Positions 1 to 5,289 are shown, counted from the first letter of the stretch. The stretch: DNA of 9,556 nt from Clostridiales bacterium UBA1381 (GCA_002305435.1 DBQZ01000074.1:11519-21074); one strand, 5' to 3'. Notes: generated by a model from the sequence alone, not told the origin. Numbers and translations are program-made.

Positions 1-26
1 GACTTGCCGGAGGGAGGGGAACAACA

Positions 27-203
27 GTGTCTGAAATCAGAGTAAAGGATAACGAATCTTTAGACAGCGCTCTGCGTCGTTTTAAGCGCCAGTGTGCAAA
101 GTCTGGCGTTATGTCGGAAATCAGAAAACGCGAGCATTACGAAAAGCCCAGTGTAAAGCGTAAGAAGAAATCCGAAGCGGCAAGAAAGAGAAAGTTTAAA
201 TAA
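27..203 (+). CDS. rpsU: Small ribosomal subunit protein bS21
   Basis: This 58-residue protein is ribosomal protein S21, a component of the 30S platform near the 3' end of 16S rRNA that assists initiation. The sequence shows the family pattern: a short N-terminal strand (VSEIRVKDNESLDSALRRFK), the central RQCAKSGVMSEIRKREHYEKP segment in which helices meet, and a strongly basic tail (KRKKKSEAARKRKFK) that contacts rRNA. The length matches the family's usual 57-70 residues. The start is GTG at 27, preceded by a very purine-rich Shine-Dalgarno stretch (GGAGGGAGGGGA, about 9-20). It lies 17 bases upstream of yqeY, a pairing common in Firmicutes, so the two are probably one transcript whose promoter lies left of the window. 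I see nothing unusual apart from the GTG start. Identification is very secure. Confidence 0.97.
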   Translation: MSEIRVKDNESLDSALRRFKRQCAKSGVMSEIRKREHYEKPSVKRKKKSEAARKRKFK

Positions 204-208
204 ATATT

Positions 209-215
209 GAGGTGA
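209..215 (+). promoter_or_regulatory. Ribosome-binding site that decides the yqeY start
   Basis: GAGGTGA at 209-215 is the only good Shine-Dalgarno match here. It overlaps the GTG at 212, leaves 2 bases before the GTG at 218 and 5 bases before the TTG at 221. The spacing therefore favours the TTG at 221, which also gives the family-typical N-terminus MSLKEKL. Confidence 0.7.
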
Positions 216-220
216 CAGTG

Positions 221-655
221 TTGTCATTGAAAGAAAAATTGTCAGCTGATTTTAAGCTGGCTATGAAAAATAAGGATACAGTCCGCAAAAACACAATACA
301 GATGGTCAAGGCTGCGATTTTACAAGTCGAAAAGGACAAACAAATCACTCTTGATGATAACGGCATACTCGACGTTATTGCCAAGCAGCTCAAACAGCGC
401 AGGGATTCCCTGCCGGAGTATGAGAAAAGCGGACGTGAGGATCTAATCCTTCCTCTTAAGCAGGAAATGGATATTTTGATGGAGTATCTGCCCGAGCAGC
501 TCACAGGTGATGCGCTGGAGAAGGTTGTCCGTGAAGCAATAGCCGAAACCGGAGCTTCTTCAATGAAAGATATGGGCAGGATTATGGAATATGTGAAAAC
601 GAAGGGCATGGCTGACGGCAAGGAAATTTCTCAAATTGCCAGGACGCTTTTTTAA
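221..655 (+). CDS. yqeY: GatB/YqeY domain-containing protein
   Basis: This 144-residue protein belongs to the YqeY family, related to the tail domain of GatB in the Asp/Glu-tRNA amidotransferase. That domain binds the tRNA elbow, but stand-alone YqeY has no firmly established function. Visible family features are the N-terminus MSLKEKLSADFKLAMKNKD, the helix VRKNTIQMVKAAILQVEKDK (21-40), the LPEYEKSGREDLI segment (64-76), YLPEQLT (89-95) and the C-terminal helical motif SMKDMGRIMEYVKTKGMADGK (114-134). I chose the TTG at 221 from Shine-Dalgarno spacing and homology to the usual N-terminus; upstream in-frame GTGs at 212 and 218 sit too close to the ribosome-binding site. It follows rpsU and precedes a tRNA-Thr, and rpsU-yqeY is a recurrent Firmicutes neighbourhood. 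Family assignment is secure; the molecular role is not. Confidence 0.93.
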   Translation: MSLKEKLSADFKLAMKNKDTVRKNTIQMVKAAILQVEKDKQITLDDNGILDVIAKQLKQRRDSLPEYEKSGREDLILPLKQEMDILMEYLPEQLTGDALEKVVREAIAETGASSMKDMGRIMEYVKTKGMADGKEISQIARTLF

Positions 656-667
656 TCAAAATTTACT

Positions 668-688
668 GCCGGATATAAAATATCCGGC
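668..688 (+). other. Perfect hairpin between yqeY and tRNA-Thr
   Basis: GCCGGATAT (668-676), loop AAA, ATATCCGGC (680-688) forms a perfect 9-bp stem. It ends 6 bases before the tRNA. The following bases (TTATATG) are not a T-tract, so it is a poor intrinsic terminator. Since no separate tRNA promoter is visible in the 39-base gap, the hairpin more likely marks a processing or mRNA 3'-end stabilisation point when the tRNA is cut from the rpsU-yqeY transcript. That role is inference. Confidence 0.6.
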
Positions 689-694
689 TTATAT

Positions 695-770
695 GCTGGT
701 GTAGCTCAGTTGGCAGAGCGACTGATTCGTAATCAGTAGGTCGCGGGTTCGACCCCCGCCATTAGCTCCA
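695..770 (+). tRNA. tRNA-Thr (anticodon CGT)
   Basis: A 76-nt cloverleaf can be folded by hand. The acceptor stem is GCTGGTG/CATTAGC (7 bp including two G-T pairs). The D arm is GCTC-AGTTGGCA-GAGC. The anticodon stem is ACTGA/TCAGT with loop TTCGTAA, giving anticodon CGT, which reads ACG (threonine). The variable loop is short, and the T arm is GCGGG-TTCGACC-CCCGC. The discriminator base is T and the CCA end is genome-encoded. No dedicated promoter is evident upstream, so it is probably cotranscribed with rpsU-yqeY. The terminator begins 1 base after CCA. Confidence 0.96.
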
Positions 771-771
771 G

Positions 772-799
772 AATACAGGTCTTACGGCCTGTATTTTTT
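772..799 (+). terminator. Intrinsic terminator of rpsU-yqeY-tRNA-Thr
   Basis: AATACAGGTC (772-781), loop TTAC, GGCCTGTATT (786-795) pairs over 10 bp with one G-T pair, and a run of T follows (795-799, merging with the stem's end). It directly follows the tRNA CCA and closes the + strand unit. Confidence 0.9.
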
Positions 800-820
800 A
801 TTGCCCGAAAATCCCCGCAT

Positions 821-846
821 AAAAAACATCCGCTCCGTAAAGCGGA
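821..846 (-). terminator. Intrinsic terminator of the acyltransferase gene
   Basis: On the - strand, TCCGCT (846-841), loop TTACGG, AGCGGA (834-829) is followed by TG and then six T (826-821). It lies 7 bases after the stop codon of the membrane acyltransferase gene and faces the + strand terminator at 772-799, which makes an efficient convergent boundary. Confidence 0.85.
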
Positions 847-853
847 CATTTCC

Positions 854-1606
854 CTACCATCTTCTCACAAGACGGAATATCACCCACAATACCCCGTATA
901 TAATCGGCTGGTGGATTATATATATCACAAGAGAATGTTTCCCCAGAAAATTCAGGGCGGGGATCCCACGTTTTTTCAAGATCGAACTAATCCCTCTCCC
1001 CTCTGATGCCCGGCAGATGAAATATCCGGCGAAAAACAGAAATCCCCACGGCATTAAAGAGAAATAATCAGCCGATGAAAAATCCGGTGCAGTAAACCCC
1101 AGATACGACATAAAAGACCCACGGTATATAGCCTCCGGCAGCCTTATAAGCTCTATCCCGCCAATACCGAGCCAGCCGTCGTTTATCACCCACGTAAGGA
1201 GAAATAGCAGTACGCTTATCGCCGCTCCTATAAGGGGCGGGCATTTTGAGAGCTGCTTCAGCAGAAGACCCCCGATAATCATACAGGAACCTATAAGCGT
1301 AAGCACGCCAAACCGTATCCCCTGTGATGTAAACATCAAAGTCACCACGCTTATCAAAGCGCCGGCTAAAAACACCGTTATCCCACGCTTTATCGCATGC
1401 TTGCCCAAAGCCATGCAATACCCCGACAATAGTATAAACGTCCAGCATATGCTCTGCTGCCATACATGACCAAGCGTCCCGCGAAACCACGGCAGATTTA
1501 CATAAAACATATATACGCAGTCCCATACCGTATGATACAACACCATGCTGATTATTGCCACTCCTCTGAGCGTATCAATAAGACCGTATCGTATTTTTTC
1601 CTCCAT
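854..1606 (-). CDS. DUF1624 / HGSNAT-type membrane acyltransferase
   Basis: This 250-residue multi-spanning membrane protein matches the heparan-alpha-glucosaminide N-acetyltransferase catalytic domain family (Pfam HGSNAT_cat, formerly DUF1624). Family marks are the N-terminal RYGLIDTLRGVAIISMVLYH (6-25), with the conserved D-x-x-R-G and a His at 25 in the position usually taken as catalytic; FILLSGYCM (57-65) in the next helix; and the C-terminal LGKHSLVIYIIHQP (221-234). About 7-8 hydrophobic helices are visible. Related proteins transfer acetyl groups across membranes to a sugar or envelope substrate; the substrate here is unknown. The start is ATG at 1606, because GGGAG at 1613-1617 is well spaced for it, whereas a longer reading frame to 1636 would begin inside the upstream terminator. 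Its stop is followed by its own terminator. No independent promoter is visible, and it lies just beyond the terminator of the preceding gene. Confidence 0.85.
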   Translation of the reverse strand: MEEKIRYGLIDTLRGVAIISMVLYHTVWDCVYMFYVNLPWFRGTLGHVWQQSICWTFILLSGYCMALGKHAIKRGITVFLAGALISVVTLMFTSQGIRFGVLTLIGSCMIIGGLLLKQLSKCPPLIGAAISVLLFLLTWVINDGWLGIGGIELIRLPEAIYRGSFMSYLGFTAPDFSSADYFSLMPWGFLFFAGYFICRASEGRGISSILKKRGIPALNFLGKHSLVIYIIHQPIIYGVLWVIFRLVRRW

Positions 1607-1621
1607 GATATTCTCCCTTCT

Positions 1622-1650
1622 AAAAAAGCCCGGCAAAGCCGAGCTTTTTT
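1622..1650 (-). terminator. Strong intrinsic terminator after the 99-residue protein gene
   Basis: On the - strand a 13-bp stem, AAAAAAGCTCGGC/GCCGGGCTTTTTT, encloses a TTT loop and ends in six T. At 1630/1642 it forms G-U in - strand RNA but C-A in + strand RNA, which favours function for the leftward transcript. It begins 5 bases after the stop of the upstream gene and ends 5 bases before the ribosome-binding site of the acyltransferase gene. Confidence 0.9.
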
Positions 1651-1655
1651 GTCTA

Positions 1656-1955
1656 TCAATACTCCGTCACTGCTTCCTTGAGCCACCATTCTCCTATGTC
1701 GAGAGCCTTGTAAAGGTTAGGTCTTTCCGCTTTGCGGAAAATCTGTCCCTTCCCCAATTCGCAGCGGTTATCCATAATCTGCACTGCTATTCTTTTTGAT
1801 ACTTTAGTTTCTTTTTGCTGTTCAGTTTCCAGCACATCCAATACGAGGATGTATTTGTCCGTCAAGTTGCCGTAATAAAGTCTGTCGCCGATACGATATA
1901 GCGGCTTGCCTCTGTACATCATTTTCTTTTTCGCTTTCTTTTTTGCGACGGCCAT
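1656..1955 (-). CDS. Unrecognised small basic protein (99 aa)
   Basis: I do not recognise this family. The start is ATG at 1955, set by an excellent Shine-Dalgarno (AGGAAGGAG, 1964-1972). The protein opens with a lysine-rich stretch MAVAKKKAKKKMMYRGK, likely nucleic-acid or ribosome contacting. A core of alternating hydrophobic and polar residues follows (LYRIGDRLYYGNLTDKYILV, 19-38), which suggests a small beta-barrel. Next come a charged segment (ETEQQKETKVSKR, 43-55), IAVQIMDNRC (56-65) and a helical C-terminus with paired tryptophans (IGEWWLKEAV, 87-96). No signal peptide or membrane helix is visible. It is monocistronic: a strong extended -10 promoter lies about 40 bases upstream and a strong terminator begins 5 bases after the stop. 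The expression signals argue for a real, well-expressed gene. A binding role for RNA, DNA or the ribosome is only a guess from charge. Confidence 0.82.
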   Translation of the reverse strand: MAVAKKKAKKKMMYRGKPLYRIGDRLYYGNLTDKYILVLDVLETEQQKETKVSKRIAVQIMDNRCELGKGQIFRKAERPNLYKALDIGEWWLKEAVTEY

Positions 1956-1994
1956 ACAACATTCTCCTTCCTGTCTTAATTTCTTTGTAGTAAT

Positions 1995-2023
1995 ATTATA
2001 CCACAATTTTTATATTTTGTCTA
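1995..2023 (-). promoter_or_regulatory. Vegetative promoter of the 99-residue protein gene
   Basis: Read leftward: -35 TAGACA (2023-2018), 17-base spacer, -10 TATAAT (2000-1995). TGG directly upstream of the -10 gives an extended -10 element. The predicted transcript start near 1988 leaves a leader of about 33 bases with the ribosome-binding site. Confidence 0.87.
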
Positions 2024-2062
2024 CATAATTTTCTAATATCGTATACATTACAAAATTGCATT

Positions 2063-2105
2063 AAAAAAAGACAGTTTTTCGTCATGTCTGGGACGGAGAA
2101 TGTCA
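2063..2105 (-). terminator. Possible weak terminator after popT-like gene
   Basis: Just past the stop of the DUF368 gene, the - strand can pair AGACA (2089-2085) with TGTCT (2073-2069), or alternatively CGTC with GACG, followed by seven T (2069-2063). The T-tract is good but the stem is short and has competing folds, so termination may be partial, with some readthrough into the next gene. Confidence 0.45.
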
Positions 2106-2939
2106 GTCTTTTATATCCTGTTTTTCCTTGAAATAGTCCATTACCATTGATACGGCAAAACCGCCCGCAAAGCAAAGTACTCCTGCGATAAGCTGTCCCG
2201 CACCGGCAAATTCAGTCGGCGTTATCATAAGCACCGATGAGATAACAAAACCGATTATTATCCTTGACACTATCGGGTAGAATTTTTCAAGCAGCATATT
2301 TACCACTCTTGCCAGAGCCAGTATAGCCGCCACAAAGCCGATAAACAAGGGTATAAGTACAGAGAAATCCAAATTGCCTATGCCTGCAGCCATCGGCTGA
2401 TACAGCCCCATAAACAGCAGTACAGACGACGAGCTGAGTCCCGGCACTACCATACTGAGCGCCCATATCGCTCCGCAGAACACGTACCACCAAAAATTCG
2501 GCTGTATGTCCCCGCCCATTCCGGCCTCCAGAATGTGGAACAGCGTAAATGAAGCTATAAGCGTTATTATAAAACCTGCCCAGCTTGTTTTGTGGTCGCT
2601 GTCGATAGCGTTTTTCATAAGCCCCGGCACAGTACCTGAAATAAGTCCGGAAAACAGCGCCAGCGCCGCTATAGAAAACGCTGCAAGGAATCCCTCTATC
2701 AGCTTTGCCAGAAGCACAAAGCCTACAAGCCCGCCTATTCCCAGAGGGATAAAGAGCTTGTAATTTTTCTTCAGCGATTTTATCGGATGAACAAAGAACT
2801 CCATCATAAGCTCATACACACCAAACGATACGCACAACACGCCGCCGCTCACACCCGGCAGTATTGCACCGGTACCTATCAGCGCACCCTGCACAAGAGG
2901 CAGAAGCATTTTAAGCGGATTGGTTTTCTTTTTCTGCAT
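2103..2939 (-). CDS. popT: DUF368 polytopic membrane protein, PopT-type C55-P transporter
   Basis: This 278-residue integral membrane protein is a DUF368 member. The family has been shown to act as polyprenyl-phosphate transporters (PopT) that return undecaprenyl phosphate from the outer to the inner leaflet for reuse in peptidoglycan and other envelope polymer synthesis. The family's duplicated motif is visible twice: GTGAILPGVSGG (22-33) and SMVVPGLSSSSVLLFMGLY (162-180), fitting two related halves. About eight hydrophobic segments are present, with a short basic N-terminus (MQKKK) and a charged C-terminus. The second motif reads PGLSSS where PG-x-SGS is more usual, a mild deviation. The start is ATG at 2939 with AGGAAGG at 2944-2950. 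It follows the relQ-like gene by 44 bases with no promoter seen, so the two are probably cotranscribed. The family is secure; substrate specificity is inherited from family knowledge. Confidence 0.9.
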   Translation of the reverse strand: MQKKKTNPLKMLLPLVQGALIGTGAILPGVSGGVLCVSFGVYELMMEFFVHPIKSLKKNYKLFIPLGIGGLVGFVLLAKLIEGFLAAFSIAALALFSGLISGTVPGLMKNAIDSDHKTSWAGFIITLIASFTLFHILEAGMGGDIQPNFWWYVFCGAIWALSMVVPGLSSSSVLLFMGLYQPMAAGIGNLDFSVLIPLFIGFVAAILALARVVNMLLEKFYPIVSRIIIGFVISSVLMITPTEFAGAGQLIAGVLCFAGGFAVSMVMDYFKEKQDIKD

Positions 2940-2954
2940 TTTTCCTTCCTCTCC

Positions 2955-2974
2955 CCCTCCGTTATTTCGGAGGG
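2955..2974 (-). other. Perfect hairpin between relQ and popT
   Basis: On the - strand CCCTCCG (2974-2968), loop AAATAA, CGGAGGG (2961-2955) forms a perfect 7-bp GC-rich stem. No T-run follows, so it is not a typical terminator. It ends 4 bases before the popT Shine-Dalgarno (2944-2950), so it could act as a processing or translation-modulating element in the relQ-popT mRNA. Its function is unproven. Confidence 0.55.
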
Positions 2975-2983
2975 ATACAATAT

Positions 2984-3652
2984 TTATTTTTGATTTTTCC
3001 TTGTTTTTCTCAGCTCTCTGTATATGGACTGCATTTCCATATCTATCTCCGATATTTTCTCTGCGCTGTCCTTAAGCCTGCGCCTTAAATCATCCGATAT
3101 TTCATCCTCTGATTTATATCTGAGATGATGCTCAAGGCTTGCCCAGAAATCCATCGCTATCGTCCGTATCTGCACCTCGGCTTTCACAAGCTGCACGCCG
3201 CTTGATAAAAATACGGGTACCTTTATCAGCAAATGAAGACTGCGGTAACCGTTCTCCTTGGGATACATTATGTAGTCACGCTTGCGCAGAAGCTCTATAT
3301 CCCTCTGTCCGGTAAGCAGGTCGGCTATGCTGTAAATATCCTCGATATAGTTGCATATCACCCGTACTCCGGCAATATCCTGAACGTAGTCGCTTATATT
3401 ATCCGTGACAGCGGAGGCATTTTTCCTGTTGAGTTTTTTCCATACGCTTGCCGGACTTTTCAAGCGGCTTTCTATATGATGGATCGGGTTATATGCGTGA
3501 GAAGCCTTGAAATCCTCGTCAAGTATCTCAAGCTTTGTCGTTATTTCCTTAATGGCTGCCATATATACCTGCCGCTGTTTGACAAAGGCTTCTACCACCG
3601 CCGGCGATACTCCCGCAGCCTCGGCTGCCGGGATCTGCTTTTCCGCCTCCAT
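2984..3652 (-). CDS. relQ: RelQ-type small alarmone synthetase (GTP pyrophosphokinase)
   Basis: This 222-residue cytosolic enzyme transfers pyrophosphate from ATP to GTP or GDP to make (p)ppGpp, the stringent-response alarmone. Only the RelA/SpoT synthetase domain is present; there is no HD hydrolase, TGS or ACT domain, and the length fits the RelQ/YjbM (SAS1) class. Visible motifs are HIESRLKSPASVWKKL (59-74), DIAGVRVIC (92-100) with the metal-binding Asp, the G-loop region RDYIMYPKENGYRSLH (125-140) and EVQIRTIAMDFWASLEHHL (159-177) with the catalytic-site Glu. The charged C-terminal helix (about 180-222) is the expected tetramerisation element. The start is ATG at 3652: AAAGGAG at 3659-3665 has ideal spacing, whereas the upstream TTG at 3670 would lie inside the leader. 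It has its own promoter just after trmD and is followed by a popT-like gene. Confidence 0.93.
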   Translation of the reverse strand: MEAEKQIPAAEAAGVSPAVVEAFVKQRQVYMAAIKEITTKLEILDEDFKASHAYNPIHHIESRLKSPASVWKKLNRKNASAVTDNISDYVQDIAGVRVICNYIEDIYSIADLLTGQRDIELLRKRDYIMYPKENGYRSLHLLIKVPVFLSSGVQLVKAEVQIRTIAMDFWASLEHHLRYKSEDEISDDLRRRLKDSAEKISEIDMEMQSIYRELRKTRKNQK

Positions 3653-3658
3653 ACCGTT

Positions 3659-3665
3659 CTCCTTT
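3659..3665 (-). promoter_or_regulatory. Ribosome-binding site that decides the relQ start
   Basis: AAAGGAG on the - strand lies 6 bases before the ATG at 3652. This excludes the in-frame TTG at 3670, which would place the Shine-Dalgarno inside the coding region. Confidence 0.85.
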
Positions 3666-3687
3666 CGCAAAATATTACCTGTAGCTT

Positions 3688-3716
3688 ATGATACCATATA
3701 CACCGTATTATCTCAA
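3688..3716 (-). promoter_or_regulatory. Internal promoter for relQ-popT
   Basis: Read leftward: -35 TTGAGA (3716-3711), a spacer of 17 bases, -10 TATCAT (3693-3688), with TGG immediately upstream of the -10 (extended -10). The -35 begins 6 bases past the trmD stop and no terminator intervenes, so relQ may receive both its own transcripts and readthrough from the ffh-trmD operon. Confidence 0.75.
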
Positions 3717-3722
3717 TTCTTA

Positions 3723-4481
3723 TTATTCACAAATTTGATTAGATTCGCCCTTGCTTTTTATATACTTCTCCAAAAAAGCCTTATCCTCCTCGGTAAGCGG
3801 GGCAGTTTTGAGCATATCGGGACGTTTTTCATACGTATTTATAAGCGCCTGCTCCCTCTTCCACCGCTCTATATTTGCATGATGACCAGAGAGCAGTATC
3901 TCGGGTATCTTCCTGCCCCGAAACTCCGGCGGCCGTGTATACTGCGGATATTCCAAAAGGCCGCTGTAATGCGACTCATTTTTGTACGCCTCTTCAAACG
4001 GCAGCACCCCCGGCACAAGCCGTGATACTGCATCCATGACAGCCATTGCCGCTATTTCGCCACCGGTGAGGACGAAGTCGCCTATTGATATTTCCATATC
4101 GACAATCTCGTCAAGCACTCGCTGGTCAACACCCTCGTAATGGCCGCAAAGCAGCACTATCTGCTCCTGTCCGGCAAGCTCCTTAGCTATCTCCTCATTA
4201 AATACCCGCCCCTGCGGCGACATATACACCGTGAGCGGTTTTTTAGGAAGGTCTGCTGCCACGCTCATGTATGCGTCATATATCGGCTGCGGCGTCATCA
4301 GCATCCCGCCCCCGCCGCTGTAGGGATAATCATCCGTCTTGCGGTGCTTGTCAAGGGAAAATTCACGTATGTCAATGAAATTCATCTCCAATATCCCGCG
4401 ATCCCTCGCACGGCCGATAATGCTGTCGCCCATGACAGCGGAAAACATTCCCGGAAACAGCGTCAGCACGTCAAACCTCAT
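3723..4481 (-). CDS. trmD: tRNA (guanine-37-N1)-methyltransferase
   Basis: This 252-residue SPOUT-class methyltransferase uses S-adenosylmethionine to form m1G37 next to the anticodon and so prevents +1 frameshifting; it is usually essential. Motifs in order: MRFDVLTLFPGMF (1-13), the Gly-rich PYSGGGGMLMTPQP (53-66), YMSPQGRVF (86-94), LCGHYEGVDQR (111-121), SIGDFVLTGGEIAAM (132-146), SRLVPGVL (153-160), GLLEYPQYTRP (174-184) and LLSGHHANIERW (196-207). These are the trefoil-knot cofactor loops plus the tRNA-binding C-terminal domain. I chose ATG at 4481, which overlaps the rimM stop by one base (TGATG), because GGAGGAG at 4487-4493 leaves 5 bases; the GTG at 4484 would leave only 2. Residue 169, aligned by eye with the E. 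coli catalytic Asp169, is Glu. No rplS follows. Confidence 0.96.
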   Translation of the reverse strand: MRFDVLTLFPGMFSAVMGDSIIGRARDRGILEMNFIDIREFSLDKHRKTDDYPYSGGGGMLMTPQPIYDAYMSVAADLPKKPLTVYMSPQGRVFNEEIAKELAGQEQIVLLCGHYEGVDQRVLDEIVDMEISIGDFVLTGGEIAAMAVMDAVSRLVPGVLPFEEAYKNESHYSGLLEYPQYTRPPEFRGRKIPEILLSGHHANIERWKREQALINTYEKRPDMLKTAPLTEEDKAFLEKYIKSKGESNQICE

Positions 4482-4990
4482 CACAGCTCCTCCAGACCGT
4501 CGAGTATATGGATTTTCACAAATCCCTCAGGGATGTTTACCTCAAGCACTGTTTCATCAATTACCGGCAAGAGCAGCGGCTTCTTCCCCTCCCGCTCTAT
4601 CTCGTATATATCGTTAGCGCCGGTGTTGAAAACGTCCTTTATCGTGCCGATAAATTTCCCTTCCTCGTCCTCAGCTCTTAAGCCTATAAGGTCGGCTATA
4701 TAATAAACTCCCTCCTCAAGCTCGCCAAGCTCCGCCCTCTCGGCAGAAATCACCAAACCTTTGTAAAGCTCCGCCTCATCAATGGAGTTTATCTCATGAA
4801 ACTTTACTATCAGGTTGTTTTTCTGGTAGCGTATATTCTGAACCGTAAGCTTCTTTTTCTCACCGGCAAAATCCACATACACGGTCGATACCGCTTCCAT
4901 GTCATCAGCGTTATCCGTCCACGGCACAACTTTAACCTCGCCTTTTAACCCGTGCGTATTTATTATCTTGCCTATTTCCAGTAGATCCAT
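4481..4990 (-). CDS. rimM: 16S rRNA processing protein RimM
   Basis: This 169-residue assembly factor binds the 30S head and uS19 during 16S rRNA maturation. The N-terminal RimM barrel opens with LLEIGKIINTHGLKGEVKVV (3-22). The PRC-barrel half carries GVYYIADLIGL (94-104), TGANDIYEI (123-131) and LLLPVIDETVLEVNI (139-153), and it ends with the typical hydrophobic/acidic tail ILDGLEEL. The length is normal for the family. The start is ATG at 4990, set by GGAGGAG at 4996-5002; a longer open frame reaching 5056 lacks a ribosome-binding site and would prepend a non-family 22-residue stretch. Translational coupling to trmD through a one-base stop/start overlap (TGATG) is visible. It follows khpA by 68 bases that contain a hairpin. 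Confidence 0.96.
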   Translation of the reverse strand: MDLLEIGKIINTHGLKGEVKVVPWTDNADDMEAVSTVYVDFAGEKKKLTVQNIRYQKNNLIVKFHEINSIDEAELYKGLVISAERAELGELEEGVYYIADLIGLRAEDEEGKFIGTIKDVFNTGANDIYEIEREGKKPLLLPVIDETVLEVNIPEGFVKIHILDGLEEL

Positions 4991-4995
4991 ATGCT

Positions 4996-5002
4996 CTCCT
5001 CC
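4996..5002 (-). promoter_or_regulatory. Ribosome-binding site that decides the rimM start
   Basis: GGAGGAG on the - strand lies 5 bases before the ATG at 4990, supporting the family-like N-terminus MDLLEIGKIINTHG over the longer open frame. Confidence 0.85.
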
Positions 5003-5031
5003 GGATAAATATTTCTCATAAACGAAATAAG

Positions 5032-5051
5032 GACCTGCCGCAAGGCAAGCC
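5032..5051 (-). other. Hairpin in the khpA-rimM gap
   Basis: On the - strand GGCTTGCC (5051-5044), loop TTGC, GGCAGGTC (5039-5032) pairs over about 8 bp including G-U pairs. The 68-base gap is the longest inside this otherwise tight operon. No T-tract follows, so it is not a clear terminator; it may be a processing or regulatory structure, or chance. Confidence 0.4.
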
Positions 5052-5058
5052 CCCATGA

Positions 5059-5289
5059 TTATTGCAGTATCTCAACGGCAACACGCTTGTTTTCACGGCT
5101 CGCCGCTGCTTTTACAACTGTACGGATCGCCTTTGCAATCCTCCCCTGCTTACCGATCACCTTACCCATATCACTCTCAGCTACCCTAAGCTCGAGTATA
5201 ACCGTCTGGTCTTCATCCACCTCACGGACTTCAACCGCATCGGGATCATCTACAAGAGATTTTGCAATGATTTCTAATACTTCTTTCAT
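5059..5289 (-). CDS. khpA: KH-domain RNA-binding protein KhpA
   Basis: This 76-residue single KH-domain protein is the KhpA (YlqC) family member normally found between rpsP and rimM in Firmicutes. It binds RNA and, in several Gram-positives, partners with KhpB/EloR to influence cell elongation and division and sRNA function. The KH signature is clear: VIGKQGRIAKAIRTVVKAAA (44-63), with GKQG as the GxxG loop, preceded by strands TVILELRVAES (29-39) and followed by KRVAVEIL (68-75). The start is ATG at 5289 with GGAGGA at 5295-5300. It begins 12 bases after the rpsP stop, so cotranslation in the operon is likely. Confidence 0.95.
   Translation of the reverse strand: MKEVLEIIAKSLVDDPDAVEVREVDEDQTVILELRVAESDMGKVIGKQGRIAKAIRTVVKAAASRENKRVAVEILQ

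Noticed and set aside
668..688. Hairpin after yqeY considered as an intrinsic terminator
   Set aside because: The stem is perfect but there is no T-tract after it, and a tRNA without its own visible promoter follows.
801..1067. 88-codon + strand frame starting just after the tRNA terminator
   Set aside because: It overlaps the minus-strand terminator and acyltransferase 3' end and has no ribosome-binding site or family resemblance.
1068..1526. 152-codon frame on the - strand inside the acyltransferase gene
   Set aside because: It is an alternative frame of the same strand within a gene whose protein has clear family motifs; no start signal or known motif supports it.
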